Below, piece by piece: positions 21,572 through 31,625 of a stretch of 64,000 nucleotides of DNA (the first letter of the stretch is position 1; every line of letters starts with the position of its first letter). This stretch comes from Heligmosomoides polygyrus polygyrus. Its lineage: Eukaryota > Nematoda > Chromadorea > Rhabditida > Heligmosomidae. A program made the position numbers and the translations under genes. Under the pieces are notes generated by a model. It was not told the origin of the DNA, made no database searches, and saw nothing but the letters and a program-made list of their open reading frames with translations. Location: assembly GCA_947396885.1 (NCBI GenBank), contig OX377202.1, positions 67,738,643 to 67,802,642 of the forward strand, given 5' to 3'.

Positions 21572-22509
21572 GTGGCAACGCTGAATGTGGGTACGTTGAC
21601 GGGCCGCTCGTGCGAGTTGGTTGAAGCACTGGAGCGAAGAAGAGTTGATTTCTGTGCGGTGCAGGAGACAAGATGGTCCTGCAGCAAGTCAAGGGACGTA
21701 GGACGTGGCTTCAAGGCCGTTCTATGTGGAAGTCCCAGGACCACCAGTGGTGTCGGAAGAGTCATCTCCGAACGATTTCGTGACTCGATTGTAAGCGTCG
21801 AGCGCTTTGACGATCGATTGATGAAGATCGCTGTCGCCGCTAAGGAGCGACTCTATCACTTTTTCTCTGCGTATGCGCCGCAGAGTGGCTACTCCGATCA
21901 AGCCAAGGATGTAATTTTGGAACCTGCATGATGAGAAGACAGCGGAGGTACCGTCGAAAGATGTCATCATAGTCGCTGGTGACCTTGATGGGCCCGTAGG
22001 TGCTGCGAAGGACGGGTACAGCTGTCATGGTGGTTTCGGATACGGGTCTCGTAACCCTGATGGTGAGCGTATTCTTGAGTACGCGGAATCGCATAGCCTC
22101 GCCATTGTGAACACGGTTTTCCGAAAACGCGACTCCCACCTCATCTCATATTATAGTGGGAGCTCCAAATCTCAGATAGACTTTGTGCTAGTGAAGGATC
22201 GTGACCGGAGTCTTGTCACAGACGCGAAGGTCTCCCGTATGAGACGGCCGCCCCACAGCATCGACCGCTGATCTGCACCCTAAAGATCGCCCCTTCGAGG
22301 CTGAAGCAGATCGAGCGATGCGGTGCAGCTAGAATCAAGTGGTGGCGAATGAAAGAGAAGGAAGCAGCTGTGATTTCTTGCGTACGGTTGCCGACAGTCA
22401 CGACTGTCGACGAAACTTGGAAGAGAGCAACCGACGCGATACGCCAAGCTGCAAGATTGGAACTCGGCACTACGAAGCCTGGACGACGCAAAGTTGACAA
22501 GCAGGCATA
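21572..22509 (+). pseudogene. RTE endonuclease and linker, copy C
   Basis: LNVGTLTGRSCELVEALERR begins the domain, followed by VDFCAVQETRW with the catalytic Glu. After the shift near 21915 come DVIIVAGDLDGPVGAAKDGY, FRKRDSHLISYYSG and SQIDFVLV, the usual order of the exonuclease/endonuclease/phosphatase motifs. A one-base loss near 22232 (GTCTCCCG where other copies have GTCGTGCCG) shifts the frame again before the APQHRPLICTLKIAP segment. The linker then runs to a TAG (22508). The enzyme would nick target DNA for reverse transcription if repaired by recombination; as it stands it is broken. Confidence 0.85.
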
Positions 22510-22525
22510 GCTGTGGACGCACGAT

Positions 22526-23029
22526 GTGAATGCGAAGGTTCGAGAGAAGAAGTCGCTGTATCATGTGTTTCTCGGTGACAGAACAGCCGACAACTGGCAG
22601 GAGTATCAGAAGGCGAAGAAGGCTGCAAAGAGAGCGGTGGCTGTTGCGAAAGCCACTTATTATGGTGATGTCTACCGAAAGCTCGAATCCCGCGATGGTG
22701 AGCGGTATTTGTACCGACTTGCTAAGACCCGCCATCGCCAAACCGAGGATATTGAAAAGTTCGTTGACATCAATGACGAGAGCGGCCATCTTCTGACAGA
22801 CCGCAAAAAGGCGCTGAAGCGATGGCCTGATTACTTCGAGGAAATTTCCACTATGGAATTTCCTCATCCGGCCATCCTTTCTGTGGCTTCTGTTCACGGC
22901 CCTGTTCACAAGATCACCGTGGAGGAAACAGAAGCGGCTCTGAAGAAGATGAAGCCCGGTAAGGCGACTGGGCCGGATGATTTGGCAGTCGATATTTGGA
23001 AGTCGAAGCTAGCTCTGATATCCTGCTGA
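22526..23029 (+). pseudogene. RTE linker and RT start, copy C
   Basis: This 167-codon open stretch continues the same protein after the TAG. A Lys/Arg-rich helical linker (KAKKAAKRAVAVAKATYYGD) is followed by RYLYRLAKTRHRQTEDIE, then VEETEAALKKMKPGKATGPD and DLAVDIWKSK, the RTE RT fingers entry. A shift near 23015 puts the next segment (YPAEWLAEFFNQVV) in another frame. Confidence 0.85.
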
Positions 23030-23033
23030 GTGG

Positions 23034-24389
23034 TTGGCTGAGTTCTTCAACCAGGTAGTAAAGGAGAAGAAAGTACCGGAGTGTTGGCACAACAGTACGA
23101 CGATTCCGATTTGGAAGAAGGAGGGCAGTCCTGCAGACTGCTCCAATTACCGTCCGATTCACTTGCTTTCGCACAGCATGAAGATCTTCGAGCGAATCTT
23201 CGACAGACGAATCCGTGAAGTCGTCAAGCTCTCCGACAACCAGTGCGGCTTTGTGTCGGGTCGTGGGACCATTGATGCTATACACGCCGCCCGCCTCCTG
23301 GTGGAGAAGCATCGCGAGAAACAGAAGCCGGTACATATCGCCTTTCTCGACTTGGAGAAGGCCTTCGACCGCGTACCGCATGAGGTTATATGGTACGCCT
23401 TGCGACAAAACAACGTACCTGAGGAACTCATAGAGTGGGTGCGGATGCTCTACTCTTGCCCAAAGAGTGGAGTTCAAGCTGCAGCTGGAACCTCAATGGA
23501 GTTTCCCATCTCTGTTGGGGTGCACCAGCGTTCGGCGCTTTCTCCACCCCTCTTTGTTGTCGTCATGGATGCCATTGCGAGAGATCTTCAGCAGCCTGTT
23601 CCATGGACGCTGCTCTATGCTGATGACGTGATGCTCGCTAGCGAAAACAAAGACGATCTCGAGCGGCAGGTGCAAGCTTGGCGCGACCGTTTGGCGAATT
23701 TCGGACTCAAATTGAACGTCAAGAAGACCGAGTACCTAACGACTGACGTGAACGAGTCCGGCTCCATTAAGATTAACGGTACTGAACTTGCACGTACTTC
23801 GGTGTCTAGATACCTAGGATCAGCAATAGCGTCTGACGGCGGCCTGATGGTTGAAGTGAACTCACGCGTGAGTGCAGCATGGACCAAGTGGCGTTCGCTG
23901 ACTAGCGTGCTCTGCGATAGGAAGATACCAGAGCACCTGAAGTCAAAGATCTACAGAGCCGTCGTGCGCCCGGTGGCGATGTACGGCGCTGAGTGTTGGC
24001 CTGTGACCAAGGAAGTTGAAACACGCTTCAGCATCATGGAGACGAAGATGCTGCGCTGGACGGCTGGAGTCACGCGCATGGACCGCATCCGAAACGATGT
24101 CATTCGGCAGAAGTTTGCTGTCGCACCGATAGCGGACAAGATGCGCGAAGCTCGCTTGCGATGGTACGGCCACGTTCTGCGTGGGAAAGAAGGCAGCGTC
24201 CGCAAGATAGGCCTTGAGTTGGATGTATCTGGAAAGCGGCCTAGAGGACGCCCGAAGCAGCCTTGGTCCGATACGTTACACACGGACATGAAAATAGCTG
24301 GTGTCCACCCTGATCAAGCGCAGGATCGGGAAAGGTGGCGTCGTAACACCAAAAGAGCGGACCCCGCGACGAAGCGGGACAAACGCTGA
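23034..24389 (+). CDS. RTE reverse transcriptase domain, open for 451 codons
   Basis: This is the longest intact coding stretch in the window. It carries STTIPIWKKEGSPADC and YRPIHLLSHSMKIFER in the fingers, motif A FLDLEKAFDRVPHEVIWYAL, motif B GVHQRSALSPPLFVVVMDAI and motif C LLYADDVMLASE with both Asp. The RTE C-terminal region follows: SRYLGSAIASDGG, KIYRAVVRPVAMYGAECWPV, METKMLRWTAGVTR and RLRWYGHVLR. It ends at a stop just before the GAA tail. There is no real start codon: the frame opens with TTG after a frameshift, so it is the C-terminal two-thirds of a broken polyprotein. Recent activity of the family is inferred from this preservation. Confidence 0.9.
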   Translation: MAEFFNQVVKEKKVPECWHNSTTIPIWKKEGSPADCSNYRPIHLLSHSMKIFERIFDRRIREVVKLSDNQCGFVSGRGTIDAIHAARLLVEKHREKQKPVHIAFLDLEKAFDRVPHEVIWYALRQNNVPEELIEWVRMLYSCPKSGVQAAAGTSMEFPISVGVHQRSALSPPLFVVVMDAIARDLQQPVPWTLLYADDVMLASENKDDLERQVQAWRDRLANFGLKLNVKKTEYLTTDVNESGSIKINGTELARTSVSRYLGSAIASDGGLMVEVNSRVSAAWTKWRSLTSVLCDRKIPEHLKSKIYRAVVRPVAMYGAECWPVTKEVETRFSIMETKMLRWTAGVTRMDRIRNDVIRQKFAVAPIADKMREARLRWYGHVLRGKEGSVRKIGLELDVSGKRPRGRPKQPWSDTLHTDMKIAGVHPDQAQDRERWRRNTKRADPATKRDKR

Positions 24390-24581
24390 AGAAGAAGAAG
24401 AAGAATCATTTTATTGTATCGCTCAGAGTACATCTTGTTTGTATAGTAATAATAAGAGCTAATAGTAAGAAATGACATTCTTTAGTATTTGCATCAGTCC
24501 GACTAATATCTGAGCAGTTATATACTTTCATTATCATTTCTTCCACACATTTATCTGTAAAATTATGTATAGCTAATATTA

Positions 24582-25623
24582 GGTTGTCCCATAAGTCTTC
24601 GCCGTTTTTTTTTTCAACGATTCACTGCAGATTTCGCCGGCGGTCTCTTGCATAGCGCTGCATAGCTTTCGAAAGAAAATGATTTGCTCTATCAGAACGT
24701 GTATTGCATTTCTTTTTTCATCATGAATTTTGTCAATCTTTAGGTCGTTGAAGTGAAAAGTGAAAAAGTGAAAAAGTAGCCATTTGCGCACTTGTTCTCT
24801 CCGCTTAGGTTTGTAATTTTTTGCGCAGTTTTTTATAGCATTTGGAAAACAATGTTCCGTACTACAAGAATATGTGTTAGTGCTATTTGCTCATTTGTCC
24901 TTTATTGGTTTTTAGGTCATCGAATTGGGACGTCCGAAGGAGGACGGTTATTTTTGCCGATAGATCCTGCTCTGTGTTTGGACTTTTTGGATTGGTGTTA
25001 TATGTCATTCGAAAGAGAATGTCTTGCTCTATAAGAATTTGTGTCGCGTTTATTGATTTCTATTGAATATCAACAAAATGCCAAAAAGAGAAAAATCGTC
25101 TTCACCAACAACTCCTTCTCCTTCTTCAGTTGTTGATATTCGACAGAAATCAGCGTGAGCCAATAAACGCGACACAAATTCTTACTGAGTAAGGCATCTT
25201 CTTCCAAACGACATATAACACCAAGCAAAAAAGTCCAACCGCAGAACCGGAGTTTTGGTAAAAATTCGGGCGGAAAAGTCGGAATTCCCAATTTGATGGC
25301 CTAAAAATCATTAATGGGCAAGTGAGAAAATAGGACCAACACATATTCTTGTAGTACAGAACATTGTCTTCCAAGTGCTATAAAAAACTGCGCAAAAAAT
25401 TACAAACCTAAGCGGAGAGAACAAGTGCGCAGATGGCTACTTTTTCACTTTTCACTTCAACGACCTAAAAATTGACAAAATTCATGACGAAAAAAGAAAT
25501 GCAATACACGCTCTGATAGAGCAAATCATTTTCTTTCGAAAGCTATGCAGCGCTGTGCAAGAGACTGCCGGCGAAATCTGCAGTGAATCGTTGAAAAAAA
25601 CGGCGATGACTTTTGGGACAACC
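24582..25623. mobile_element. Near-complete palindrome, mariner-type foldback MITE
   Basis: The ends GGTTGTCCCATAAGTCTTCG and its counterpart GATGACTTTTGGGACAACC are inverted, and TA lies at both edges (24580-24581 and 25624-25625). Symmetry continues through nearly the whole 1,042 bp. The left arm runs to about 25076 and the right arm starts at about 25128, with a spacer near 50 bp. The arms differ by scattered substitutions and a 10-bp indel, so this is old rather than a fresh artefact. Mirror-image open frames on both strands follow from the symmetry. It interrupts the RT fragment at 25626. Confidence 0.85.
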
Positions 25624-25625
25624 TA

Positions 25626-26060
25626 ATATTTCATCCATATATCTAAACCGATAAAATCCCTTATTAAATGTAAAATGCTCAATTGAATATTTGTATTCGA
25701 AACATGATAGAGTTAAATCTACAATAACGGGACTGGGGTTACCGCCTTGTGGAACACCTTCAATTTGCTTATAAACGTTATTACCTATCCTACAATGAGA
25801 ATTTTCTAGCAGATAGTGAAACATGTAGATGAATTCTTATTGTGATGTCTGTCCTATTGTCTTATGATGTATGTTCTATAAGCATTATTAGCAGAAGCAG
25901 TACCGTTAAAAGCATTTATGTGTATTTTCTTACCAGTAAAACATTTCTGTTAGAATTTTTAAAACATGTGTTGATTGTATCCGTAATATTTTTTACATTA
26001 ATGCTATGAGCAACGTTAGTGAACTATGTTAGTAAACATATTCACAAAGTTAGTGGTGCA
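25626..26060 (-). pseudogene. Penelope-like reverse transcriptase fragment
   Basis: On the minus strand 25824-25626 reads HYLLENSHCRIGN, then KQIEGVPQGGNPSPVIVDLT (RT motif B) and FYRFRYMDEIL (motif C, with the usual DD changed to DE). The palindromic MITE then cuts it off. Upstream, at about 26055-25920, a frame-shifted FTNVAHSINVKNITDTINTC recalls the motif A region of Penelope-like elements. The family call is tentative: the motif pattern fits Penelope-type RTs better than RTE or gypsy. No link to the GIY-YIG fragment at 5.8 kb can be shown. Confidence 0.5.
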
Positions 26061-26196
26061 AAGTTTAAGATTACTATAGAACAAATTTCATTGAATACGC
26101 TAATATCTTTTATTGACCAAATCGTTTTCATGCAATCTTCATTATTACAAGTACTTATGGCATAAATTTTGAAGTGGCTTTTGATATGTGTAGGTA

Positions 26197-26721
26197 TTAT
26201 AGAAAGTTTAATAGCAAGAGGTTTAATAGTGTCAAGGTCTCCACACACTTTTGCGACAACGCGGCACGCTGGTGGAAGAAAAACTGCCGCGTAGGAGGCA
26301 CAACTGCCACGTGATAGTGAAACGACGACGTTGTGCGGCACACGTCCTCGCCCCACTCCATCGCCAACGCGGTTTCATTATTATTATCATTGGCATTATC
26401 AGCTTTCATTCTAGATTCTCTACCTCTTATACCCTTTCTCCGGGTATAATTTTTGCTGAATCTGGCCCATGTAGTGGTATTATGGAAACGTTCAGGCTTG
26501 ATATGTAACGGATTGAAGCCACGTTGAATGCACTCAATTGCCAAAGACCTTCTCCAGTGGATAAACAATGTTACATTTTGCGCGCTAATTACCGAAAACA
26601 TATTAGTCATGTGGTCGGCCTTGCCATCAATAACCATTCTGAGCTTCATGAAATTTATTGGTGTTATGCTTGAAAAATCAATGAATGTTTTTTCACTATG
26701 GTTCTTTACTGTCATATTCAA
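26197..26721 (-). pseudogene. Unrecognised 174-codon frame, partly duplicated
   Basis: The N-terminal two-thirds (FSSITPINFMKL, MTNMFSVISAQNVTLFIHWR, GFNPLHIK) recurs at 53060-53314 with a few substitutions, some synonymous. It lies upstream of, and on the same strand as, the RT fragment at 25.6-26.0 kb, so it could be the N-terminal part of that element. The last 60 codons are outside the duplicated segment. I do not recognise a domain. Confidence 0.35.
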
Positions 26722-28121
26722 AGTTACTGAGCCAGTTAATGAACGGGTTGACTCATATCTTTTTGAGGAGTTCTAGACTTAAAAATCTAGTTAAAAGTAA
26801 GAAAGCTCTGTGTGATCTGTAGCACTAATGGAGAAGGATAATTACTTGCACCTGGATTTCCCCATTATTTCAGGTTTATCAATATCAAACGTTCAGTGCA
26901 GATCGAAACAAAATGTAAGTAACAGTTCTCTAATCATGTGCTCATAAACTGTATCAAATATTTGGAACTACATCTTACACGACATCGTGAACCAATATCT
27001 ATGTATATCCCACATGGTTTAGTTTCTTTCAAATCACTTCTGGAGGTTGTTGTGTTACTCAAGATTTTGTAATATACAGAAGGTATCGTAAAATGGACGA
27101 AATACGTGCTGGATAACAGCGAAGAAAATGATTGCCAGCTCCTGCATAAGTAGCAGACACAATTATGACGTACAATAACATGCGGCAACATACAATAGCA
27201 TAATTAATAGTAATGAGCACTAACTGTTCAGCTCATATCAGCAGTTCAACTCTTTTCCACACATTTTCGGTTTCCTCCAGAGAGCGTCAGCAATCAGCAA
27301 TCCACATTTCTCGCTATCGCGTCATGTTGTTGGACAACTCGAGGTGTTTTGGCTTTACTTGATAACGGTTCATAACCAGTCGGTGTTTTGAAACGCAACG
27401 GTTCATTCACTTATAACGGAGTGAAGCTCATATCTTATGCGACCGCATGGGCCAAGCAGCTCGTCTCAGATATTTGAAGGTCATCTTGCCGCGAGACTTC
27501 GAATATTTTACCAACGTGATTCGTATTGCATCGAGCTTAGTACGAACGACCTGACCGTCAGCCTGCCTTCGAAACGACTGCGTTTGCGAGGCACACATTT
27601 AGCGTATTTAGACAGCTGCAGCCGTACAGGTTGAATCGACTGCAGCGATTCGGTCTCATAATCAAAAACGGGTAGTGAAAATCCATGATTTGAATTTGCA
27701 CTAACCTGACAGTCGACGTCCAGCAGGCACTAGTAAAATGTGTTTGTATCCAACTAATACCCTTAACATGTGGTCGTTCTACCGCTCTGCTTCGAGAATA
27801 TCGCGTTTTTAGTGTTCGCAGTGAGGAGCTCTTTCACAGTTGTGTAGGAATTGTAAGCATGTTATTGCCCCATTGCGTCCGATGAATTGTAAGTGAGCTG
27901 AATATCCTTTTAGCTTTATTCGGTGCAAAGCAGTGGTCACATCTTAGATAAATAAGGGCTACGTGTGCACGTGCACAACCTATCATGGTCATATCTGTCA
28001 TTTATTCGCTTTTTTCTGCCTAATCCCGTTGTTTCCATATTTTCTTCTTGTTAAACCAGCTGTTTTTATCATTTCTAATGTCTCTCCTGCGGCGGCAATG
28101 AAGCGGTGATGGTGCTGTATA

Positions 28122-28430
28122 TCAACTCGTTCTCTCTGCGTTTGCGTAAATTCCGCATTGTCTGCATTTTCTGCATGGTACAATATTTACGCTGTCTACT
28201 TTCGGGGCTAACAAATCTTCTCTAATTTCCATTGTCAGTTTCAAAACCCGAAATCCGTTTTTATCGTCACAACTGCAGTCCCCTCTCGTTATGATGCATT
28301 TCAAAGGGCCGAAAAAATCCAAGCTATAATGGGAGTCGCGTCCTAACCGGAGCTGACCTTTCTGCACTCTCTTATGCACAGATTTATCTAAAATCAACTC
28401 AGTGACTAAATACGACAATAGAAATAACAT
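28122..28430 (-). pseudogene. Unrecognised basic frame, copy 1
   Basis: The 102-codon frame contains SVHKRVQKGQLRLGRDSHYS, NGFRVLKLTMEIREDLL and a Cys pair (CRKCRQC). Its twin at 54218-54514 keeps the frame despite substitutions and a 12-bp indel near the N-terminus. The conserved frame hints at former coding, but I recognise no family and see no splice context. Confidence 0.3.
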
Positions 28431-28547
28431 ATGTGTCCATGAAGAGAACGTGAAGGCATCAAACTACTTTAGATTGTTAACGAAGCCCTGTCCATAGACA
28501 TACGCTCTGTCTCATGCATAACTATGACTAATATCTTCTTCTTCTTC

Positions 28548-30660
28548 TTCAGCGTTTATCCCGCATCGTAGCGGGGTCCGCTATTCTGGTGTTATGACGC
28601 TACCTTTCCCGATCCAGCGCCAGATCAGGGTGAACACCAGTAGTCTTCAAGTCTGTATGTAAAGTATCTAACCAGCGCTGTTCGAGCGCCCTCTAGGCCG
28701 CTTTCCTATTACCTCGAAATTAGGCCCTATCGTGCGGACTCTGTCTTCTTCTCCATGCAGAACGTGACCGTACCATCGCAAGCGAGTTTCGCTCATCTTG
28801 TCCGCTATCGGCGCGACACCGAACTTCTGCCGAATAGCATCATTTCGGATTTGGTCCAGGCGCGTAACTCCTGCCATCCAGCCAGCATTTTCGTTTCCAT
28901 TACGCTGAAGCGACTTTCTATTGCCAACACTCAGCTCCGTACATCGCTACCGGCCGGACGATGGCTCTATATATTTTCGACTTCAAGCGCTCCTGTATCT
29001 TCCTATCGCGAGCATGCCACTCAAGGAGCGCCACTTGGACCAAGCTGCACTCACGCGTGAATTCACTTCAACCATCAGTTTGCCGTCAGACGCGACTGCT
29101 AATACAAGGTACTTAGAGACCGCAGTGCGTGTGAGCTCGATGCCATTAACCTTGATGGAGCTGGACTCAGTAACGTCCGTCGTTAGATATTCGGCTCTTC
29201 TTCACGTTCACTCTGAGTCCAAACTGCTCCAAGAGATCACACCGAGCTTGCACCTCGCTCGAGTTCATCTTTATCTTCGCTAGCGAGCATTACCTCATCA
29301 GCATAAAGCAACGTCTAAGGAACGGGCTTCTGAAGATCTCGTGTGATGGCATCCATGACTACAGCAAAGAGGGGTGGGGAAGCGCAGAACTCTGGTGCGC
29401 CCCAACAGCGATGGGAAACTCCATCGAGGTTCCAGCTGCAGCTTGAACTCGACTCTTTGGGCAAGAGTAGAGCATCCGCACCCACTCTATGAGCTCTTCG
29501 GGAGCTTTGTGATGTCGCAAGGCGTACCATATCACTTCACGCGGTACGCCGTCGAAGGCCTTCTCCAAGTCGAGGAAGGCGATATGCACCGACTTCTGTT
29601 TCTCGCGATGCTTCTCTATCAGGAGGCGGCGGCGTGTATGGCATCAACGGTGCCACAGCCAGCTACGAAGCCGCACTGATTGCTGGAAAGCTGGACGATG
29701 TCACGAATTCGTCCGTCGACAACTCGCTCAAAGATCTCCATGCTGTGCGAAAGCAAACGAATTGGACGGTAGCTGGAGCGGTCTGCAGGACTGCCCTTGT
29801 TCTTCCAAATCGGAATCGTCGTGCTTTGGCACCAACGCTCAGGCACCTTCTTCTCTGCTACAACCTGATTAAAGAACTCCAAAGACTCCAACTCCAACCA
29901 CTCGCAGGGTACCAGTACTTGGACTTCCATAAATCAGCTGCTACGTCATCGGGCCCAGTCGCTTTGTCTGGCCTCATCTTCTTCACCGCCGCTTCAGTCT
30001 CCTCCACGGTAATCTTCTGGACGGGGCCGTGGGTTGGAGCCGTTGAGGGGATAAATGGATGAGAAAAATCTACTCTAGAGATTTCCTCAAAGTAATCGCG
30101 CCATCGCTTCAATGCCTTCTTGCGGTCCATAGGAGATGGCCGTCCTCATCATTGATGCCGAGAAACTTCTCAATGTTCTCGGTCTGCCGATGGCGATTCT
30201 TGGCAAGTCGGTACAGATAACGCTTACCATCGCGCGATTCGAGCTTCTGGTTGACATCTCCATAGTGAGTGGCTTTTGCAACAGCCACGGCCTTCTTTGC
30301 AGCTTTCTTCGCTTCTTGGTACTTCCGCCAATTATACGCTGTCTTTTCGGAGAGAAACGCGTGATAGAGCGTCTTTTTCTCTCGAGCTTTGACTTTCACG
30401 TCATCTGTCCACAGCCATGCCTGCTTGTCGACCTTCCGTCGCTCAGGCTTCGTAATGCCGAGTTCCGACTGTGCAGCTTGACGTATCGCGTCGGCCGCCT
30501 TCTTCCAAGTTTCGTCGACAGTCGTGACTGCCGCAACCGCACGCGAGAAATCACAGCTGCTTCCTTCTCTCTCACTCGCCACCACATGATTCTAGCTGCA
30601 CCGCATCGCTCACCCTGCTTCAGCCTTGGAGGGGCGATCTTCAAAGTACAGACCAGCGGT
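28548..30660 (-). pseudogene. RTE reverse transcriptase, copy D
   Basis: The linker frame 30585-30109 carries KLESRDGKRYLYRLAKNRHR and ends out of frame. The RT continues as VEETEAAVKKMRPDKATGPD, DVAADLWKSKYW, then VPERWCQSTTIPIWKNKGSP. Motif A follows (AFLDLEKAFDGVPREVIWYA), with an Arg-to-Gly change. Motif B is frame-shifted near 29380, and the C-terminal RLDQIRNDAIRQKFGVAPIA box ends at about 28668. At least four shifts make it inactive. Confidence 0.85.
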
Positions 30661-30680
30661 CGAGTGGGGCGACCGTCTCA

Positions 30681-30728
30681 TACGGCACGACCTTCGCGTC
30701 TGTGACGAGACGCGAAGGTCGTGCCGTA
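30681..30728. repeat. 21-bp perfect hairpin at the RTE 5' junction (copy D)
   Basis: Arms at 30681-30701 and 30708-30728 are exact reverse complements around GTGACG. The outer arm is extra: it is an inverted copy of the first bases of the truncated element. The same structure with two mismatches is at 56764-56811, so it formed when the element inserted and before the segment duplicated. Snap-back or twin priming during target-primed reverse transcription is the natural explanation. Confidence 0.85.
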
Positions 30729-30795
30729 ACTATAACTATGACAAATATGTGAGAGGAATAACAATTAGTAAACGTAGGCTAGATGTTGTATACAA

Positions 30796-30968
30796 CAAAA
30801 ATGTGTATCCTGATGTTGCAAGATCCTTTGTTGGGATTAAAGCTCTCGCGTGAAGCGGGACTCGAACCCGTACTCCCCGACTTGCCGGCAGGAAGGGAGC
30901 CCACTCGACTATCAGCGCTGGTAAACTGCGCGCTACATACGAGACATGCTCATTGCAAATGGCTAATC
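30796..30968 (-). mobile_element. tRNA-derived SINE-like repeat (family T), copy 1
   Basis: The minus strand holds an A-box TAGTCGAGTGG (30901-30911) and a B-box GGTTCGAGTCC (30858-30868) at tRNA spacing, with a 4-bp T stem. The acceptor arm pairs imperfectly. The 3' part AAGATCCTTTG...CACATTTTTGTT continues beyond the tRNA unit. Similar sequence recurs at 35847-36018, 56878-57050 and 60060-60232. The mismatched acceptor and the attached tail argue against a working tRNA gene. Confidence 0.7.
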
Positions 30969-31544
30969 GTTAGAACTAATGCCGTTCGAATTTTCGCGCG
31001 CTTGCTACAGTATCTCCATATCTCCACATCACCCAAGTCGCTGCCATCGGACTCGTTTCTGACATTGAGCGGGCGAACCTATATACGCCTCCTGCAAGGT
31101 TAAAACCGCTTCCGTCGCTGAGTTCAGGAACGGATCATAGCAAAACCTCTACCAGAGCAATAGTTTTCAAGATGAGAGTATTACCAGGTCGACAAAGCGC
31201 TTCTTTGTACCCCACTAACGAGGGAGGTCACTGAACTCGGTCCGGAGATTTTGAATGAGACCTATATGGTTTTGTACGGCATCGGACGAGGATCACAGAA
31301 CTATGTTTCGTTTTTGCTAGATGCCCCTGGGTGGTCCAAAAATGGCAAAAAACTGAATCACTTCTGAGCGGGCTGACAAGGCAAAAGTCACACCTGGAAT
31401 GGCCCTGACGTGCTCAGAACTTGACCTACAAAAGATTAGGAGCTCAAATTAAAGTTAGATTATAATAAAATGATAATTAACGACGTTTCCTAGACGAAGA
31501 TGCAGTGTGCATTCAAGTGATTCATTCGCATCGATGGCGGCAGC

Positions 31545-31625
31545 TATTGGATGGCCGAGTGGATAGCGAGTCGGACTTGTGGGTGGGCGTCGAAGGTTCG
31601 ATTCCGGGGGTGTTCCTGCGACTTG
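31545..31625 (+). promoter_or_regulatory. tRNA-like pol III boxes in the left inverted repeat
   Basis: TGGCCGAGTGG (31552-31562) matches the A-box consensus exactly and GGTTCGATTCC (31605-31615) matches the B-box. The T stem around the B-box does not pair and no good acceptor stem exists, so a functional tRNA is unlikely. A pol III start toward the element interior is possible. Confidence 0.6.

Larger units (their letters stand above)
21267..24407 (+). mobile_element. RTE-clade LINE, copy C, near full length
   Basis: The element has a 5' leader starting GGTGGCGATG, an endonuclease, an RT and a short 3' end, and terminates in GCTGAAGAAGAAGAAGAAGAA. Only four lesions are visible in its single long frame: shifts near 21915, 22232 and 23015, and a TAG at 22508-22510 that replaces a Trp codon. 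It is the youngest-looking RTE copy here and serves as reference for the others. Confidence 0.9.
28535..30730 (-). mobile_element. RTE-clade LINE, copy D, 5'-truncated
   Basis: On the minus strand the element runs from a truncated point inside the endonuclease/linker to the GAA-repeat tail (CTTCTTCTTCTTCTTC on the plus strand). It is flanked by near-identical 18-bp target copies (28517-28534 and 30731-30748, two mismatches). The 5' edge carries a 21-bp perfect fold-back. The same insertion with a perfect 18-bp duplication is at 54619-56813. Confidence 0.9.

Noticed and set aside
30845..30925. A possible tRNA gene on the minus strand.
   Set aside because: Acceptor mismatches, no credible anticodon arm, and the repeated unit extends beyond the tRNA.
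31545..31625. A possible tRNA gene with excellent A and B boxes.
   Set aside because: No paired acceptor or T stem could be drawn, and the sequence is repeated in both arms of a transposon.
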